The notes below the pieces were generated by a model. The model did not search any database. It was not told the DNA's origin and worked only from the letters and a program-made list of their open reading frames with translations. From assembly GCF_031845375.1 (NCBI RefSeq), contig NZ_JAVREK010000007.1:62001-126000 (forward strand): a DNA stretch of 64,000 nucleotides, in the 5' to 3' direction. How positions within the stretch are numbered: position 1 is the stretch's first letter; each line of letters begins with the position of its first letter. Source of the DNA: Streptomonospora wellingtoniae (lineage in GTDB: Bacteria; Actinomycetota; Actinomycetes; Streptosporangiales; Streptosporangiaceae). A program made the position numbers and the translations under genes. Of this stretch, positions 1 through 8,487 are shown one piece after another.

Positions 1-1
1 G

Positions 2-697
2 GGCCATGTCGCCGACCTGGCGCGGGTGATCAGCCGATTCGCGCTGCGCAGCCCGGTCGTCGCCGGGCACGGCCTCGGCGGCGTCGTGGCCACCCTGCTC
101 GCCACGCGTCGCGGCGACCTCTCCGCGGCGGTGACCGTCGACGCGTTCCGCCTGCCTCGCGCGGGCTTGGTCGCCGAGCATCTCGGGCTCGGCCCGCAGG
201 AGGCCGAAGCCAATGCGGCGGCCTTCGACGCGTTCGCCGTCGACCAGATGACCGCCGCCTGCTCGCCGATGCCCGCCGACGTCTTCGACCGGTTGCTGAC
301 GAGCTACCGCGCGGGTGCCTTCGGCCTGCCCGGCGCGGCGCTGGAGGCCATGGCCAGGCGCGCGGCGGTGCGCGACGAGAGCCTGGTGTCCCTGCGCCCG
401 GGCCCGCGCGCCACCCGCGCGCTCTGGGCCGATCTCGCCTCCCACGACACCGACGCCGTGGCCGCCCGCCTGCGCGTGCCTACCCTGACCCTGGTCACCG
501 GCCGCCCCCTCCCGCCGATCCCCGGCGCACCGATCCGCTTCGGCGAGATCTTCGCGGCCCACACCGCCCACGAGCTCGCCTCCCGGTTCCCCTGCCGCAC
601 CTCCAAGCGCTTGGACGCTGCCTTCCCGGGCCATGTGAGCGACCCGCACACGGTGGCCCAGGCGATCGCGGACTTCCTCGACGGCCTCGGGACCTGA
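2..697 (+). CDS. alpha/beta hydrolase fold protein, 5'-truncated, nucleophile serine replaced
   Basis: The reading frame is already open at the first bases of the window, so the true start lies upstream; an in-frame GTG at 26 is probably internal. The visible part shows the nucleophile-elbow region of an alpha/beta hydrolase, but the usual GHSLGG reads GHGLGG, so the catalytic serine position is a glycine. A C-terminal FPGH stretch is where the catalytic histidine normally sits. This argues for a non-hydrolytic family member or a diverged enzyme. The substrate cannot be guessed. It ends at a TGA about 80 bp before the next gene on the same strand. Confidence 0.75.
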   Translation, partial: GHVADLARVISRFALRSPVVAGHGLGGVVATLLATRRGDLSAAVTVDAFRLPRAGLVAEHLGLGPQEAEANAAAFDAFAVDQMTAACSPMPADVFDRLLTSYRAGAFGLPGAALEAMARRAAVRDESLVSLRPGPRATRALWADLASHDTDAVAARLRVPTLTLVTGRPLPPIPGAPIRFGEIFAAHTAHELASRFPCRTSKRLDAAFPGHVSDPHTVAQAIADFLDGLGT

Positions 698-775
698 GCA
701 GCAACCGTGCCGCCCTGCCCTCCGCACAGAGTCGGCGGAGGGGGAGGGAGGCCACTCCGGGACTAGGCTGGCGGG

Positions 776-1897
776 GTGCTGAACCGCCTTCGCGCCAACC
801 GGTGGATCCGCCTGGCCGTCGTCCTGGTCGTGCTGGCGTGCGCCGGAGTCGCGCTGTACAGCCGGTGGGGCGAGGCGCGCGACGCGCTGGCAGCCCTGTC
901 GCCGTGGGCCGTGGGCGGCTCTCTGGCGGCTGCGCTGGCCGGGCTCGGGGCGCAGATGATGGCCTGGCGCGCGCTTCTGGCCGACCTCGGATCCCGGCTG
1001 CCGGTGAGCACCGCCGCACGCGTGATGTTCCTGGGGCAGCTCGGGAAGTACCTGCCCGGTTCGGTGTGGGCGTTCGTCGCCCAGGTCGAGATGGCCCGCG
1101 ACCACGATGTGGCGAGGCAGCGCGGGATTGCGGCGACCGTCCTTGCGGTCGCGGTGACTCTGACCGTGAACCTGGCGGTGGCCGCCGCAACGCTGCCGTT
1201 CGTCAGCGCCGAGGCCGCGCGCCGGTGGTGGTGGGTGCTGGTGCTGGCGCCGGTGCTGCTGGCGCTTCTGCACCCGCGGGCCGTCACGGCGCTGATCCAC
1301 ACGGCCACACGGCTGGCTCGCCGCTTCCGCCGGCTTCTCGGCCCCCGGGCGACAAGGCGCCGATCAGGTGCGGCGGATCGCGGCGAATACGGCGGCGGCA
1401 CACAGGAGCCGAGCATCGGAGCGAACGGAGCGCCGCTTCGGGAGAATACCCAGCTGGAACGTGTCTCCGGGCGCGGGATGGCCGGTGCGCTGGGCTGGTC
1501 GCTGGCCGCCTGGGTGCCGTTGTCGCTGCACGTGTGGGCGCTGGTGGCGGCGGCGGGCGGCGGGCAGGACGCCCGGGCGCTGCCCATCGCCGCCGGGGCC
1601 TACGCACTGGCCTGGACCCTCGGCATACTGGTGGTCTTCGCCCCCGCGGGGCTGGGTGTGCGCGAGCTGGTGCTGGTAGTGGGGCTCGCTCCGGTCCTCG
1701 ATCCCGGATCCGCGCTGGTCGTCGCCGCCCTGTCCCGGTTGATCATGACCGCCGCGGACCTGCTGTGGGCGGGCGGCGCGCTGCTCGCAACACGGTCGGC
1801 CGCGGCCGCGCGGCCGGACCCTCCGACAGCGAGCGGGCGGAGCGCCGGCGGCGGCGACGGAGGCGGCGACGGCGGCGGCGACCAGGTGGCCGGCTGA
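776..1897 (+). CDS. lysylphosphatidylglycerol synthase transmembrane-type (flippase-like, UPF0104) protein
   Basis: A 373-residue polytopic membrane protein. The N-terminal part has the first membrane helix (about residues 12-28) and the LGQLGKYLPGSVW signature typical of the LPG-synthase transmembrane / UPF0104 family. The second half has the conserved PAGLGVRE motif. Family members are flippase-like or lipid-linked substrate handlers; no soluble aminoacyl-transferase domain follows, so it is not a full MprF. The middle (about residues 190-235) is a hydrophilic linker of unlike composition, and the tail is a Gly/Asp repeat (GGGDGGGDGGGD). The start is GTG; a purine-rich stretch lies upstream but no clear ribosome binding site. 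Specific function unknown. Confidence 0.8.
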   Translation: MLNRLRANRWIRLAVVLVVLACAGVALYSRWGEARDALAALSPWAVGGSLAAALAGLGAQMMAWRALLADLGSRLPVSTAARVMFLGQLGKYLPGSVWAFVAQVEMARDHDVARQRGIAATVLAVAVTLTVNLAVAAATLPFVSAEAARRWWWVLVLAPVLLALLHPRAVTALIHTATRLARRFRRLLGPRATRRRSGAADRGEYGGGTQEPSIGANGAPLRENTQLERVSGRGMAGALGWSLAAWVPLSLHVWALVAAAGGGQDARALPIAAGAYALAWTLGILVVFAPAGLGVRELVLVVGLAPVLDPGSALVVAALSRLIMTAADLLWAGGALLATRSAAAARPDPPTASGRSAGGGDGGGDGGGDQVAG

Positions 1898-2031
1898 CCG
1901 AGCCGCGCGCGTCGGCCCCGCAGACGAGTGCGACCGCGGCGGGACCGCCGCCGCACCGCCCGAACGCCGCTCGGTGCGCACCGCCTGAATTCCCGGTGCG
2001 CACCGAGCAGTCCGCGCTCTAGTGTCGACGT

Positions 2032-2613
2032 ATGGCCTCCCCCCGCAACCTGCTGAACGTGGTCGACGTCGAGGCGACGTGCTGGGAGGGCGAACCGCCC
2101 GACGGCCAGGTCAGCGAGATCATCGAGATCGGCCTGACCGTCGTCGACCTCCGCGCGGGCGAACGCGTCGCGCGGCACGGCATCCTGGTCCGTCCCGAGC
2201 ACTCGACCGTCGGCGGCTTCTGCACCGAGCTGACCGGCCTGACTCAGGAGCAGGTCGATCGCGGCGTCGGGTTCACCGACGCCTGCCGCCTGCTCGCCGT
2301 CGAACACGAGGCGGGGCGGCGCTCCTGGGCGAGCTGGGGCGACTACGACCGCAGGCAGTTCGTGCGCCAGTGCCGCGCCACGGCGACCCCCTACCCCTTC
2401 GGGAACCGGCACACGAACGCGAAGGCGGTCTTCGCCCAGGCACACGGTCTGCGCAATCGGGCGGGGATGGCCCGCGCGCTGGAGGTGGCCGGCCTGCCGC
2501 TGGAGGGCCGCCACCATCGGGGCGAGGACGACGCCTGGAACATCGCCGCGCTGGTGGTGTCGCTGGCGCGGCGGGGCGACTGGCCCGAGACGCGGGCGCC
2601 TGCGGCGAACTGA
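2032..2613 (+). CDS. 3'-5' exonuclease, DEDDh family (ERI1/KapD-like)
   Basis: A 193-residue single-domain nuclease. The first exonuclease motif is seen at D12 and E14 (VVDVEAT), the middle aspartates in the WGDYDRRQF segment, and the last motif as H162-x4-D167 (HHRGEDD), which makes it the DEDDh subclass that uses two metal ions. The segment GGFCTELTGLTQEQ matches the ERI1-like subgroup, which acts on RNA or short single-stranded ends. It stands alone between a membrane protein and a convergent acyltransferase, so its substrate cannot be inferred from context. Confidence 0.88.
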   Translation: MASPRNLLNVVDVEATCWEGEPPDGQVSEIIEIGLTVVDLRAGERVARHGILVRPEHSTVGGFCTELTGLTQEQVDRGVGFTDACRLLAVEHEAGRRSWASWGDYDRRQFVRQCRATATPYPFGNRHTNAKAVFAQAHGLRNRAGMARALEVAGLPLEGRHHRGEDDAWNIAALVVSLARRGDWPETRAPAAN

Positions 2614-2642
2614 CTCTCGCGCCGCACCGCAACGCGCCCCCT

Positions 2643-2666
2643 GCTCGCTCCGCGCTCGAAGCGAGC
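2643..2666. terminator. stem-loop between convergent genes
   Basis: A perfect 7-bp inverted repeat (GCTCGCT and AGCGAGC, 10-nt loop) lies between the 3' ends of the exonuclease and acyltransferase genes. Position suggests a bidirectional terminator; there is no T-run. Confidence 0.4.
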
Positions 2667-2702
2667 CACGCCGCCGGAAAGTCCGGGCGTCCACCGCCGC
2701 GG

Positions 2703-3401
2703 CTACACCTCCGGCGGCGCCAAACTGCCGCCGTCCACACGCGGCGACGAGCCGTCGCCGCCCGCCGACTCGCCGCTGCGCAGCGGCGGCACCCAGCCTG
2801 CCTCGGGGTCGTAGCGGCGCACCACCTTGCCGGGGATGCCCGCGACGACGCTGTGGTCCGGGTAGTCGCCGGGCCGCACCACGGAACCGGCGGCCACCAC
2901 GCAGTTGCGCCCCAGCCGCACGCCGGGTAGCACGACCGCGTTGGCGCCGATCCAGGTGCCGTCGCCGATACGCACGGGGTCGTCGGCCGGCCATTGGCGG
3001 CCCACCGGGACGTCGACGTCGGCGTAGACGTGGTTCTGGTCCGTTATGTAGACGTAGGGGCCGGTGAACACGTCATCGCCCAGTTCGATCGAACGGTGGG
3101 CGACCACGTGCGAACCGCGTCCGATCGTGCACCCGTCGCCGATGTGGATGACCGGGCCCGCCGCGTCCAGTCGCTGGCCGGGCACCATGCCCGCGGTGAG
3201 CGTGATCTCGGCGCCTACAAGCGTGTGCGCCCCGAGCGCGATCCACGGCTCGCCGAAGACCGTCGCGGGCGGGAAGGCGATGGAGGTACCCGGCCCGTAT
3301 CCGGCGAACCTGCGCGCGGCACGCGACCCGGAACGGATGTCGGCGTGGCGCCGCGCCCACGACCACAGCCCGCGCAGCATCCAGGACACCAGTCGTGACA
3401 C
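2703..3401 (-). CDS. left-handed beta-helix (hexapeptide repeat) acyltransferase
   Basis: A 232-residue protein with repeated hexapeptide units in two blocks, for example VIHIGDGCTIGRGSHVVAH and VRIGDGTWIGANAVVLPGVRLG, typical of LacA/WbbJ/MaeA-like O-acetyltransferases. The catalytic-type histidine is probably in the DQNHVYAD segment. The C-terminus reads SVVAGIPGKVVRRYD, the family's usual end, followed by a disordered Gly/Ser tail. Start chosen at the GTG at 3401, which has a GGGGA stretch a few bases upstream; a second GTG and an ATG lie just downstream. It may acetylate a surface glycan or sugar, but its acceptor is not shown. Confidence 0.85.
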   Translation of the reverse strand: MSRLVSWMLRGLWSWARRHADIRSGSRAARRFAGYGPGTSIAFPPATVFGEPWIALGAHTLVGAEITLTAGMVPGQRLDAAGPVIHIGDGCTIGRGSHVVAHRSIELGDDVFTGPYVYITDQNHVYADVDVPVGRQWPADDPVRIGDGTWIGANAVVLPGVRLGRNCVVAAGSVVRPGDYPDHSVVAGIPGKVVRRYDPEAGWVPPLRSGESAGGDGSSPRVDGGSLAPPEV

Positions 3402-3499
3402 CCGTATCCCCGAATCTACTGGTCGGTAATGAGGAGGTGTCCAGATTATGCACGATCGTCCCAGAGGAGAAACCGCACCCCTCCCGCCCCGGCACAGCA

Positions 3500-3564
3500 C
3501 CGCCGATCTTGTAGCCATCGCAAACGGAAATCGTTTTCCTTCACGATGGCTACAAGATCGGCGG
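3500..3564. repeat. dispersed palindromic element, copy 1
   Basis: Two perfect 21-bp inverted arms (3500-3520 and 3544-3564) enclose a 23-nt A/T-rich loop that itself folds (GGAAA at 3526-3530 against TTTCC at 3535-3539). The arm core GATCTTGTAGCCATCG recurs at 32075-32089, again as part of a palindrome. The element lies about 120 bp past the stop of the cystathionine beta-synthase gene and about 100 bp before the acyltransferase start. Its size, perfect symmetry and dispersed recurrence resemble REP/BIME-type or MITE-like elements, and it could also act as a terminator. Confidence 0.85.
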
Positions 3565-3682
3565 GAGAACGGTCCAGGTCGGCGGCTACAACCGCGCCGC
3601 CCCGCTGCGCAGGCCTCCGGCGGGTGGCCGGGACCGGCAACCCGCCGGACCCGGCCGCCCCCGCCGGCCTGACTCCTCAGCC

Positions 3683-5050
3683 TCAGCCCGACAGATGGGC
3701 CAGGATGTCCTGGCGGGTCAGCACACCCGACGGCTTGCCTTCCATCAGCACCACCACCGCGCCGGCCTGCTGCAGCAGCTCGACGCACCTGCTGACAGGC
3801 TCGCCGGAGCCGACGACCGGAAGCGCCGCGCCCATGTGCTGCTCGACCGGCTCCTCCAGCCGCGCCCGCTCGTGGAAAAGCGCGTCGAGCACGTCGCGCT
3901 CGGCGATGGCGCCCACGACCTCGGCGGCCATGACCGGCGGCTCCTCCTTCATAACGGGGAGCTGGGAGACGCCGTACTCGCGCATGATCGACACCGCCGT
4001 GCCCACCGTCTCGTGCGGGTGGATGTGCACGAACTCCGGCAGCTCGCGGCCCTTCGCGGACAGCACGTCGCCGGCGGTGGGCTCCCCGGTCTCCTCGGAG
4101 AGGAAGCCGAAGTCGGCCATCCACTCGTCGTTGAAGATCTTGCCGAGGTAGCCGCGGCCGCCGTCGGGCAGCAGCACCACGATCACGTCGTCGGGGCCGG
4201 CGCGCTCGGCCACGCGCAGGGCGGCGACCATCGCGGTGCCGCAGGAGCCGCCCACCAGCAGCGTCTCGTCGCGGGCCAGTCGGCGGGTCATCAGGAACGA
4301 CTCCTTGTCGCTGACCGCGATGACCTCGTCGCAGACGGAGGGGTCGTAGGTCTCCGGCCAGATGTCCTCGCCCACACCCTCGACAAGGTAGGGGCGCCCG
4401 CTGCCGCCGGAGTAGACCGAGCCCTCCGGATCGGCGCCGATCACCTTGACCCTTCCGCCGGAGGCCTCCTTGAGGTAGCGCCCCGCGCCGGTGATGGTGC
4501 CGCCGGTGCCGATTCCGGCCACGAAGTGGGTGACGCGGCCCTCGGTCTGCTCCCAGATCTCGGGGCCCGTGGAGCGGTAGTGCGACTCGGGGTTGGCCTG
4601 ATTGGCGTACTGGTTGGGCTTCCACGCCCCCGGGATGGTCTCGGCCATGCGGTCCGAGACCGAGTAGTAGGAGTCGGGGTGGTCGGGCGCCACCGTCGTC
4701 GGGCAGACCACCACTTCGGCGCCGTAGGCCCGCAGCACCGCCAGCTTGTCGTTGCCCACCTTGTCAGGGCAGATGAAGACGCAGCGGTAGCCCTTCTCCG
4801 CGGCCACGATCGCAAGCCCCACGCCGGTGTTGCCGGAGGTGGGCTCGACGATGGTGCCTCCGGGGCGCAGCGCCCCGCTCTTCTCGGCCTCCTCGACCAT
4901 GCGCAGCGCGATCCGGTCCTTGACCGAGCCGCCCGGGTTGAAGTACTCGACCTTGGCCAGAACCGTCGGCTCGAGTCCGCCGACGACCTTGTGCAGCCGC
5001 AGCAGGGGGGTGTCCCCTACGAGGTCGATCAGGGTGTTGTGCACCCGCAT
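3683..5050 (-). CDS. cbs: cystathionine beta-synthase
   Basis: A 455-residue PLP enzyme that condenses serine (or O-acetylserine) with homocysteine in the transsulfuration pathway. The PLP lysine is K44 in NPGGSVKDR, and the cofactor-phosphate loop is TSGNTG at 71-76. The glycine-rich GIGTGGTITGAG segment is also present. The final part (about residues 325-455) is a tandem CBS (Bateman) module, which distinguishes it from plain cysteine synthase. The ATG at 5050 has GAGAGGGG upstream. It is divergent from an SGNH hydrolase gene and near a thiolase gene, the order seen around mycobacterial cbs (Rv1077) and its Streptomyces counterpart. Confidence 0.93.
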   Translation of the reverse strand: MRVHNTLIDLVGDTPLLRLHKVVGGLEPTVLAKVEYFNPGGSVKDRIALRMVEEAEKSGALRPGGTIVEPTSGNTGVGLAIVAAEKGYRCVFICPDKVGNDKLAVLRAYGAEVVVCPTTVAPDHPDSYYSVSDRMAETIPGAWKPNQYANQANPESHYRSTGPEIWEQTEGRVTHFVAGIGTGGTITGAGRYLKEASGGRVKVIGADPEGSVYSGGSGRPYLVEGVGEDIWPETYDPSVCDEVIAVSDKESFLMTRRLARDETLLVGGSCGTAMVAALRVAERAGPDDVIVVLLPDGGRGYLGKIFNDEWMADFGFLSEETGEPTAGDVLSAKGRELPEFVHIHPHETVGTAVSIMREYGVSQLPVMKEEPPVMAAEVVGAIAERDVLDALFHERARLEEPVEQHMGAALPVVGSGEPVSRCVELLQQAGAVVVLMEGKPSGVLTRQDILAHLSG

Positions 5051-5429
5051 TGCTGAGCCCCTCTCACATCCAGCACCGTTGCTGAGGACCGCCGCGCCCG
5101 GTCGGGGCCGGAACGGCCGCTGCCCCGACTGTAACCGGCGCCACTCCCGCGCGCCCCGCCTCCACCAGGGACATCGGTGCCGTTCTGCACTTCCGCGGCC
5201 GCAGAGCGGCCGTATTCCCGCTGACGGAGCGGTGACACCCCGAAGACCCCGCAGCGCACGGGATATGAACCCCGCCTCCAGCGGGAACACCGTCAGAGAG
5301 CAGGCCGTTCCTTCGGGTACGGGCTCGGCCGAAGAGGTGCCCGCCGCGCGGTGCCCGCCGCTCGCACCGCTCGGAAGGGCCCGCCTTCCGACGGGCCGAC
5401 AACTGACAGTGCGTTGCAGGGAGGCGGAT
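5051..5429. other. divergent intergenic region, cbs / SGNH hydrolase
   Basis: A 379-bp divergent promoter region with no convincing gene. The octamer TTGCTGAG is directly repeated at 5050-5057 and 5079-5086, the first copy overlapping the cbs start. A 7-bp hairpin (CGGAAGG / CCTTCCG, 5372-5390) sits about 40 bp before the SGNH hydrolase start. Neither can be tied to a known regulator. Confidence 0.45.
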
Positions 5430-6536
5430 ATGGTGTTGCGCGCCGCTCGTGCCAGGCGGATCGCCACGGCCACCGCGTTCGGTGGCGGCGGGCTGACACT
5501 GCTGGGAGCCTCGACCGTCGCCCTGCTGTACCTGCAGGTGCGGCTCGCGGTGAAGGCGGTGGGCTTCACCGAGTGGAAGGCGCCCCGGGTCAACGGCGTC
5601 TACGGCCAGGGCGAGGGCGAGCCGATCACCTTCGCGATGATCGGCGACTCCACGGCGGTGGGCTTCGCCGTCGCCGACGGCTCCGAGACACCGGGCAGCA
5701 TGCTCGCCTCGGGAATCGCGGCGGTGGCCGACCGCCCTGTGCGCCTGCGCAGGGTTGCGCGGGTCGGCGCCACCTCGGCCGACCTGCCGGCGCAACTGGA
5801 GAAGCTGCGCAATCGGCCGCCCGACCTGGCGGTCATCTTCATCGGCGCCAACGACGTGATCCACCGGCTTCGGCCCGCCGACTCCGTGCGCCACCTGCGC
5901 GACGTCGTGCGCGAGCTCATGGGTGCGGGCACCGCCGTGGTCGTGGGCACCTGCCCGGACCTGGGTACGGTCCAGCCGATCGGGCAGCCGCTGCGCTCCA
6001 TCGCCCGCCGCGCGTCGCGCCAGCTCGCCGCTGCCCAGACCATCGGCGTGGTCGAGGAGGGCGGCCGGACGGTCGCGCTGAGCGACCTGCTCGCCTCCGA
6101 CTTTCTGGCCCGGCCGCACGAGCTTTTCGGACCGGACCGGTTCCACCCCTCGGCCGAGGGATACGCGTACGCCGCCGCCGCGGTGCTGCCCTCGGCGTGC
6201 GCGGCGCTGGGGCTGCTTCCGGACACGGCGCTGCAGCCCGACGCCGGGCCCGACGAGGACGTGCTCCCGGTGCACCGGGCCGCGGCCGAGGCGGCCGAGG
6301 AGGCCGGCAGCGAGGTCAGCCGCGCCGCCGAGGGGCAGCGGGCGCGGGGGCAGCGGGGCCGCTGGGCGGCTCTCCTGCGGCGGCCGTGGAACCTGCGCTC
6401 GGGTGAAGGCGCCGAAGACGATCATGCGGTTGCGGAGCAGGTCGGCGAAGGTAGCTCCGCGGCCGCGACGGGTAGCGGCCGGGGAGCACCCGGCAACACG
6501 GCCCCGGAGGTGAGTGAAGGCTCCGCGACAGGTTAA
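5430..6536 (+). CDS. SGNH/GDSL-type esterase, membrane-anchored
   Basis: A 368-residue protein with an N-terminal hydrophobic segment (about residues 15-36), probably a signal anchor. The SGNH blocks are visible: IGDSTAVG (catalytic S74), VGATS, IGANDVIH, and DRFHPSAEGY with the catalytic Asp-x-x-His pair. About 100 residues of acidic, low-complexity tail follow the catalytic domain. The ATG at 5430 has AGGGAGGCGG just upstream; the frame stays open far upstream but without coding-like content. It corresponds to the Rv1075c-type protein that neighbours cbs and fadA3 in mycobacteria. Likely an extracytoplasmic esterase or lipase; substrate unknown. Confidence 0.88.
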   Translation: MVLRAARARRIATATAFGGGGLTLLGASTVALLYLQVRLAVKAVGFTEWKAPRVNGVYGQGEGEPITFAMIGDSTAVGFAVADGSETPGSMLASGIAAVADRPVRLRRVARVGATSADLPAQLEKLRNRPPDLAVIFIGANDVIHRLRPADSVRHLRDVVRELMGAGTAVVVGTCPDLGTVQPIGQPLRSIARRASRQLAAAQTIGVVEEGGRTVALSDLLASDFLARPHELFGPDRFHPSAEGYAYAAAAVLPSACAALGLLPDTALQPDAGPDEDVLPVHRAAAEAAEEAGSEVSRAAEGQRARGQRGRWAALLRRPWNLRSGEGAEDDHAVAEQVGEGSSAAATGSGRGAPGNTAPEVSEGSATG

Positions 6537-6553
6537 CGTCGGGTACCACAGCG

Positions 6554-6571
6554 ACCGACCTACCAGTCGGT
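6554..6571. promoter_or_regulatory. putative TetR-type operator before the thiolase gene
   Basis: A dyad with perfect arms ACCGAC and GTCGGT separated by 6 bp, overlapped by a second dyad TACC-N4-GGTA at 6561-6572. It lies 29 bp upstream of the thiolase start. TetR-family fatty-acid regulators of actinobacteria use similar ACCGAC-type half-sites. Which regulator binds here is unknown. Confidence 0.5.
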
Positions 6572-6600
6572 AACCTCCTCGCACCAGAAAGGCCGCGGAC

Positions 6601-7824
6601 ATGCCCGAAGCCGTCATCGTCGCAACCGCGCGTTCGCCCATCGGGCGCGCGTTCAAGGGCTCGCTCAAGGACATCCGCCCCGACGACATCACCGCCCAGA
6701 TCGTCTCCGCCGCGCTGGCCAAGGTCCCCCAACTCGACCCGTCCAGCATCGACGACCTCATGCTGGGCTGCGGGCTGCCCGGCGGCGAGCAGGGCAACAA
6801 CCTCGCCCGGGTCGTCGCCGTCCAACTCGGCTTGGACGGCGTCCCCGGGACCACGCTGACCCGCTACTGCTCGTCCTCGCTGCAGACGACCCGCATGGCC
6901 TACCACGCCATCAAGGCGGGTGAGGGCGACGTGTTCGTCTCGGCCGGCGTCGAGATGGTCAGCCGGTTCACCAAGGGCAACAGCGACTCGCTGCCCGACA
7001 CCAAGAACCCGCTGTTCGCCGAGGCCGAGGAGCGTACGGCCAAGCGCGCCGAGGGCGCCGCCGAGAAGTGGCGCGACCCGCGCGAGGACGACCGGCTGCC
7101 CGACGTCTACATCGCCATGGGCCAGACCGCCGAGAACGTCGCCCAGATCCGCGGCGTCTCCCGGGAGCGCCAGGACGAGTTCGGCGTACGCTCGCAGAAC
7201 CTCGCCGAGCGCTCCATCGACAACGGGTTCTGGAACCGCGAGATCACCCCCGTCACCCTGCCCGACGGCGGTGTCGCCGACGCCGACGACGGCCCGCGCC
7301 GCGGAACCTCCTACGAGAAGGTCTCCCAGCTCCAGCCCGTCTTCCGCCCCGACGGCACGGTGACCGCGGGCAACTGCTGCCCGCTCAACGACGGCGCCGC
7401 CGCGCTGGTCGTCATGAGCGACACCAAGGCCGCCCAGCTCGGCCTGACCCCGATCGCGCGCATCGTCTCGACCGGTGTCACCGCGCTGTCGCCGGAGGTC
7501 ATGGGACTGGGCCCGGTCGAGGCCTCGCGCCAGGCGCTGGCCCGGGCCAACATGGGCATCGGCGACATCGACCTCGTCGAGATCAACGAGGCCTTCGCCG
7601 CACAGGTGCTGCCCTCCGCCGACGACCTCGGCATCGACATCGACTCCCAGCTCAACGTCAACGGCGGCGCGATCGCCGTGGGCCACCCCTTCGGCATGAC
7701 CGGCGCCCGCATCACCACGACGCTGCTCAACGGCCTGGACTACCACGACAAGACCTTCGGCCTTGAGGCGATGTGCGTGGGCGGCGGCCAGGGCATGGCG
7801 GCCGTCTTCGAGCGGCTGAGCTGA
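6601..7824 (+). CDS. acetyl-CoA C-acyltransferase (thiolase)
   Basis: A 407-residue thiolase catalysing thiolytic cleavage of 3-ketoacyl-CoA, or the reverse condensation. The nucleophilic cysteine is C90 (RYCSSSLQT), the catalytic histidine H362 (AVGHPFGMTG) and the second cysteine C392 (AMCVGGGQGMA); all are intact. It matches FadA3/AtoB-like enzymes and has the same neighbours as Rv1074c: SGNH hydrolase then cbs. AGAAAGG precedes the ATG. The palindromic operator candidate at 6554-6571 suggests TetR-type control by an acyl-CoA-responsive regulator. Confidence 0.92.
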   Translation: MPEAVIVATARSPIGRAFKGSLKDIRPDDITAQIVSAALAKVPQLDPSSIDDLMLGCGLPGGEQGNNLARVVAVQLGLDGVPGTTLTRYCSSSLQTTRMAYHAIKAGEGDVFVSAGVEMVSRFTKGNSDSLPDTKNPLFAEAEERTAKRAEGAAEKWRDPREDDRLPDVYIAMGQTAENVAQIRGVSRERQDEFGVRSQNLAERSIDNGFWNREITPVTLPDGGVADADDGPRRGTSYEKVSQLQPVFRPDGTVTAGNCCPLNDGAAALVVMSDTKAAQLGLTPIARIVSTGVTALSPEVMGLGPVEASRQALARANMGIGDIDLVEINEAFAAQVLPSADDLGIDIDSQLNVNGGAIAVGHPFGMTGARITTTLLNGLDYHDKTFGLEAMCVGGGQGMAAVFERLS

Positions 7825-8080
7825 CCGGGCTCCTCCGGCGGCCGAATCGGCGGCCGGACCGGGGGCCGGGGCGCGGGGCGCTCCCGGTCCCCCGACGCTC
7901 GCGAACCCCCTTCGTGCCGGGGCTCGCACGCGTGCGCGCGGCGGGGGGATGAACAGCGGGTGGCCGAAGCGGGACGGCGGACCGACAAAGCCGGGTGTAA
8001 AAGACCGGCCGAAGGTCTTGTCCGAACCGTGATCCTGATGCAGTGTCGCAGGTAAGTGCCACTCACCAACGGAGGTGCCA

Positions 8081-8329
8081 ATGTCGGTAACCCACTCGCC
8101 GGAGATGCACGCGCAATTGATCGCCCGGATCCCGTCCGTCACCGGCCGCGAACTCAGCGAGTGGTTCGACACTCTGGAGAACGGGCCCGGTCTCACCCGC
8201 TGCCTGGAACGCGCCAACTGGCTCGCCGACGAGTACAACCTCAGCCACGGCTACGCCCAGGCGATCGTCCAGGAGTACGACCGGCGCCGCCGCAACCGCA
8301 TGCCCGTCCCGAATCAGCGTACGAGCTGA
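8081..8329 (+). CDS. DUF4287 domain protein
   Basis: A small 82-residue protein with the DUF4287 pattern: an N-terminal helix, a TGRELSEWF segment, and LSHGYAQAIVQEYDRRRR near the end. The start was set at the ATG at 8081 because GGAGG sits 5 nt upstream; a GTG at 8075 overlaps that ribosome binding site. The function of the family is unknown. It is a single-gene unit, with a clear terminator hairpin 45 bp downstream. Confidence 0.8.
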   Translation: MSVTHSPEMHAQLIARIPSVTGRELSEWFDTLENGPGLTRCLERANWLADEYNLSHGYAQAIVQEYDRRRRNRMPVPNQRTS

Positions 8330-8373
8330 TGATCACCGCACCCCCGCGCAGCGCCGGCCCCTCGCAGCACGGC

Positions 8374-8406
8374 GACGCCCCGCCCGGTCCGACCGAGCGG
8401 GGCGTC
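8374..8406 (+). terminator. Rho-independent-type terminator after the DUF4287 gene
   Basis: A perfect 10-bp stem (GACGCCCCGC / GCGGGGCGTC) with a 13-nt loop, followed by TGTCGTTTC. It lies 45 bp past the DUF4287 stop. Confidence 0.7.
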
Positions 8407-8487
8407 TGTCGTTTCGGTGCCGGCTGCGCGGGGGCGCGGCGGCGGGCTCACGCCGCGCTCACGGGGCCTCGCGCGGGCTGACGACGG

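Noticed and set aside
3448..3672. Small plus-strand peptide over the palindromic element
   Set aside because: It translates the inverted repeat itself and has no ribosome binding site or homology by eye.
2703..4625. Minus-strand frame of 640 codons joining acyltransferase to the cbs region
   Set aside because: Only the part after the GTG at 3401 has coding content; the rest is an off-frame reading of cbs and of the palindromic element.
3695..5056. Long open frame on the plus strand opposite cystathionine beta-synthase
   Set aside because: It is the antisense of a gene with intact catalytic motifs; the translation is His/Asp/Gly/Val-rich with no domain, an artefact of high GC.
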